Shown: positions 62,050 through 64,000 of the stretch, one piece after another
Numbering within the stretch: position 1 is the stretch's first letter
Layout: every line of letters begins with the position of its first letter
From: JAHDFB01 sp965658745
GTDB lineage: Bacteria > Bacteroidota > Bacteroidia > Chitinophagales > Saprospiraceae
Length of the DNA: 64,000 nt
Reading direction: 5' to 3'
NCBI GenBank assembly: GCA_965658745.1
Contig: CBFHTK010000002.1
Coordinates: forward strand, 62,001-126,000
Position numbers and translations under genes: made by a program
The notes under the pieces: model-generated
What the model was told of the DNA's origin: nothing
Databases searched by the model: none
What the model saw: the letters and a program-made list of their open reading frames with translations, nothing else

Positions 62050-63858
62050 TTATAATTGGAATGATAAGCCAATTTCTATTTGTCTTTGGGGTTGATAAAA
62101 ACCGGCTTGATGTTGGTAAATAGTATTAGTTATATTTTGGATAGCAAAAGTGGCTAATAATTTTCGATTGCCTTCATTGAAAAGTTCATATCTTAACTGA
62201 CTATCCCACAGAAAGAAGGAATTCAAGGATTGCGAGTTTTCTTGATTAGTGAAGCGAGCACTTGAGATTATTGCTGAGTTGGTCCAACTCCACCTTAAGC
62301 CTTCGAAGCGGATCGAACTTGTGATTTTATGAATAGGTGTATATATCAATTGTTTTCCAAAAAAGGGACTGCTAGAACTTGAATTGATCGAACGATTGTA
62401 ATAGTAGTGTTGAGATAAATTTAGTCCTAGTTTCTTGGTGAGTGCTAATTTATAATCAATTATTAATTGTGCTCCGTACGACCGAACTTGTGATACATTT
62501 TCTGGTCCCCAAAAGCTACCTTTCTGAACCCATTGAATTAAATTTTCGGTTTCCCTGTAAAATGCTAGAGTCCTAAAATCGATTGCACCTATTCTTCTGC
62601 TGTATCCACTCGTCAATTTCCATGCGTCTTCTGGAAGTAAACTACTATTTCCCCCTGGTGACCAGTATAGATCATTTAGAGTTGGGAATCTCACAGCTCT
62701 TTGAAGTTGAAAATGAAAATTGTATTTATTTGATTGGTATTTCCATTCTATCGATGGTAAAAAGCTATTTTGATAAACATAATTTCCACCAAGGATGAAC
62801 TGATGAAGTTTATTTTGAAACTTGATCGAATTGCTGAGATTTGATTGTGTAAGCGATGCAGTAGATTCCGTAAAACTAGGATGGGAACCGTTTGTTGATT
62901 TAATTTGCCACCAGCTATTAAAGCTTAGGCTTTTGGACAATTTTATCTTAGTAGTTGTTTGGGAAATGAAGCTATGAGCAAGGCCAAGATCGTCAACAAA
63001 GTTGTTGGTGAATCTTATTTCATCAAGTAAGTGGGCAAATTGTTGCTTAAAATCAATGTGTCGGAAACTTCTTTCTAGACCAATTTGAGTTCTTAGTTGT
63101 CGATCATTTTGAACGTCATTGTTTCCATTTCCTCCAAAAGATGCAGGTATTTCACGAAATGATTGAACATACCAAACTGATGGCTGGATAAGCCAGTTGT
63201 TAGCTTGAAAGAATCCATCGTAAATTGCTTGTCCAGAGTTTCGTTGAGCGTATTGCATGTTGTAACTAGAACTTCCTAAATCGACTTCGTATTCATTTTG
63301 TGCCCTGAGCACACTCCAAGATATTTTATGACTATAATTTTTTCTGGATTCGGCCCAACTTCCAGAAATTTCGTGGTTTTGCATGCTGTTATATCGATAT
63401 GTGATGCCAAGCAGCTGTTCATCTGGAGTCTTGTTTTCTAAAGAGATTTGACCTCCTATCGCAGTCTGCTCGAGACTAGAAATATAGAGGATGTGACTTT
63501 CGTCAAAAAGGGGTAATGCTAAAAGTGAAATGTCTGATATACCAAGCATGGGATTAGAGATCTGTATTCCCTTCCAAAGGACGCTGGATTGATTTGAAGT
63601 TGCACCCATAATTTGCATCGTGGAAGATTGACCTGGAGCATAGTTTCGAACATATGCGCCACTGTTTAGAAGTAGAGAAGACTCGGTGCTAATACCTGCT
63701 CGGTCACGTGTCACATCTGTAAATGGAGCAGATTGTCCTATTCTTGAGGCCGCAATTTCTATAGTATCGACATCATAGTTCGTTAGCTTTTGACCATTTA
63801 AAGGCATGGTACTTAAGCATAGTACCAACGTGATAACGGCTATCTGAGCTACTTTCAT
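62050..63858 (-). CDS. BtuB-like TonB-dependent receptor
   Basis: This is a 602-aa outer-membrane receptor. A signal peptide (about 1-22, ending LNGQ) is followed by a plug domain (IEIAASRIGQSAPFTDVTRDRAGISTESSLLLNSGAYVRNYAPGQSSTMQIMG). The beta-barrel includes RAVRFPTLNDLYWSPGGNSSLLPEDAWKL, an FPTLNDLY motif that is characteristic of BtuB/vitamin-type receptors. Its small size (BtuB of E. coli is 594 aa) and a BtuG-like neighbour favour cobalamin uptake; the substrate is inferred, not shown. No cobalamin riboswitch is seen upstream. Confidence 0.75.
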   Translation of the reverse strand: MKVAQIAVITLVLCLSTMPLNGQKLTNYDVDTIEIAASRIGQSAPFTDVTRDRAGISTESSLLLNSGAYVRNYAPGQSSTMQIMGATSNQSSVLWKGIQISNPMLGISDISLLALPLFDESHILYISSLEQTAIGGQISLENKTPDEQLLGITYRYNSMQNHEISGSWAESRKNYSHKISWSVLRAQNEYEVDLGSSSYNMQYAQRNSGQAIYDGFFQANNWLIQPSVWYVQSFREIPASFGGNGNNDVQNDRQLRTQIGLERSFRHIDFKQQFAHLLDEIRFTNNFVDDLGLAHSFISQTTTKIKLSKSLSFNSWWQIKSTNGSHPSFTESTASLTQSNLSNSIKFQNKLHQFILGGNYVYQNSFLPSIEWKYQSNKYNFHFQLQRAVRFPTLNDLYWSPGGNSSLLPEDAWKLTSGYSRRIGAIDFRTLAFYRETENLIQWVQKGSFWGPENVSQVRSYGAQLIIDYKLALTKKLGLNLSQHYYYNRSINSSSSSPFFGKQLIYTPIHKITSSIRFEGLRWSWTNSAIISSARFTNQENSQSLNSFFLWDSQLRYELFNEGNRKLLATFAIQNITNTIYQHQAGFYQPQRQIEIGLSFQL

Positions 63859-63862
63859 GACG

Positions 63863-63870
63863 CAAAGGTA
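63863..63870 (-). promoter_or_regulatory. -7 promoter element of the btuB-like operon
   Basis: TACCTTTG on the minus strand ends only 4 bp before the ATG codon. The transcript would be leaderless or nearly so. Confidence 0.55.
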
Positions 63871-64000
63871 TAGCTTAAATCTATATCTCTTACATTATAT
63901 TGGGTACCAACATACTGCGCTTTGTTTCGCGAAACGCGGGTCATTCGAGGCCTTTTTATCAACTTCAAAAATTCAATTAATACTTGTACATTTGTTTCTC
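63871..64000. other. Right-edge intergenic region
   Basis: About 130 bp with no coding frame. It contains a short GC-rich palindrome near 63927 (TTTCGCGAAAC core), with no cobalamin-riboswitch signature. Confidence 0.3.

Noticed and set aside
63871..64000. Cobalamin riboswitch upstream of the btuB-like gene
   Set aside because: The -7 box is 4 bp before the ATG, leaving no leader, and no B12-box-like sequence (GCCACTG) is visible within the window.
1..64000. tRNA, rRNA, CRISPR, prophage, insertion sequence
   Set aside because: No cloverleaf-like sequences, regularly spaced repeats, transposase or integrase genes or long terminal repeats were seen in the gaps I read.

Overview
The window is one continuous piece of a Bacteroidota chromosome. 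It encodes type IX secretion and gliding proteins (PorU, a PorP/SprF-like protein, GldJ), SprB-type repeat and T9SS sorting domains, a RagB-free BtuB/BtuG-like receptor pair, and the omega-like RpoZ, BamD and DUF4835 set typical of the phylum. Several genes are preceded by the Bacteroidota promoter pattern TTTG-N19-TAnnTTTG, and Shine-Dalgarno sequences are largely absent. Base composition is AT-rich throughout. The domain mix (PorP/SprF, cohesin-like plus SprB repeats, KirBac, a double Ddl) would fit a Saprospiria-like or related free-living gliding lineage, but the genus cannot be fixed from the sequence. I saw no rRNA, tRNA, CRISPR array, prophage or insertion sequence.

Layout. 1-6.2 kb: T9SS/gliding block (porU running off the left edge, a PorP/SprF protein with no ATG start, gldJ). 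6.3-14.7 kb: murF, a decayed arginase-fold protein, an amino-acid dehydrogenase, an OmpA/TSP3 protein, an SPFH protein, superoxide dismutase and LolA. 14.7-16.3 kb: chrA behind a roughly 240-nt structured leader that ends in a Rho-independent terminator. 16.5-24.5 kb: HI0933-type flavoprotein, then a patatin, bamD-rpoZ-coaBC-DUF4835-purN, a PLP deaminase and a KirBac channel. 25.7-32.4 kb (minus strand): a T9SS cargo protein, an MsbA-like exporter and the fatty-acid cluster fabH-efp-accB-accC. 32.8-41.2 kb: thioredoxin-SPOR fusion, hutI, a 1513-residue cohesin/SprB-repeat surface protein, and fumC. 41.3-44.4 kb: an HTH-Fic protein with two tandem palindromic operators, DUF2237 and a MATE exporter. 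44.5-50.3 kb: a double D-Ala-D-Ala ligase, a PASTA protein, rhodanese, dcd, a phosphopantetheinyl transferase and a lipoprotein. 50.7-56.3 kb: a tight six-gene TetR / outer-membrane protein / LolD-like ATPase / two FtsX-like permeases / LolA-like module. 56.4-63.9 kb: meaB, an orphan truncated methylmalonyl-CoA mutase small subunit coupled to ettA, and a BtuG-like beta-propeller lipoprotein with a BtuB-like TonB receptor. These last genes together suggest vitamin B12 capture and use.

The most unusual items are the double Ddl protein, whose two halves have lost different catalytic residues; the chrA leader/attenuator; the paired operators in front of the HTH-Fic gene; the self-contained Lol-like export operon; and a dispersed family of palindromes (GGGC-4 nt-GCCC flanked by T and A runs), found both between and inside genes. 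Functions are inferred from motifs read by eye. No database search was run.
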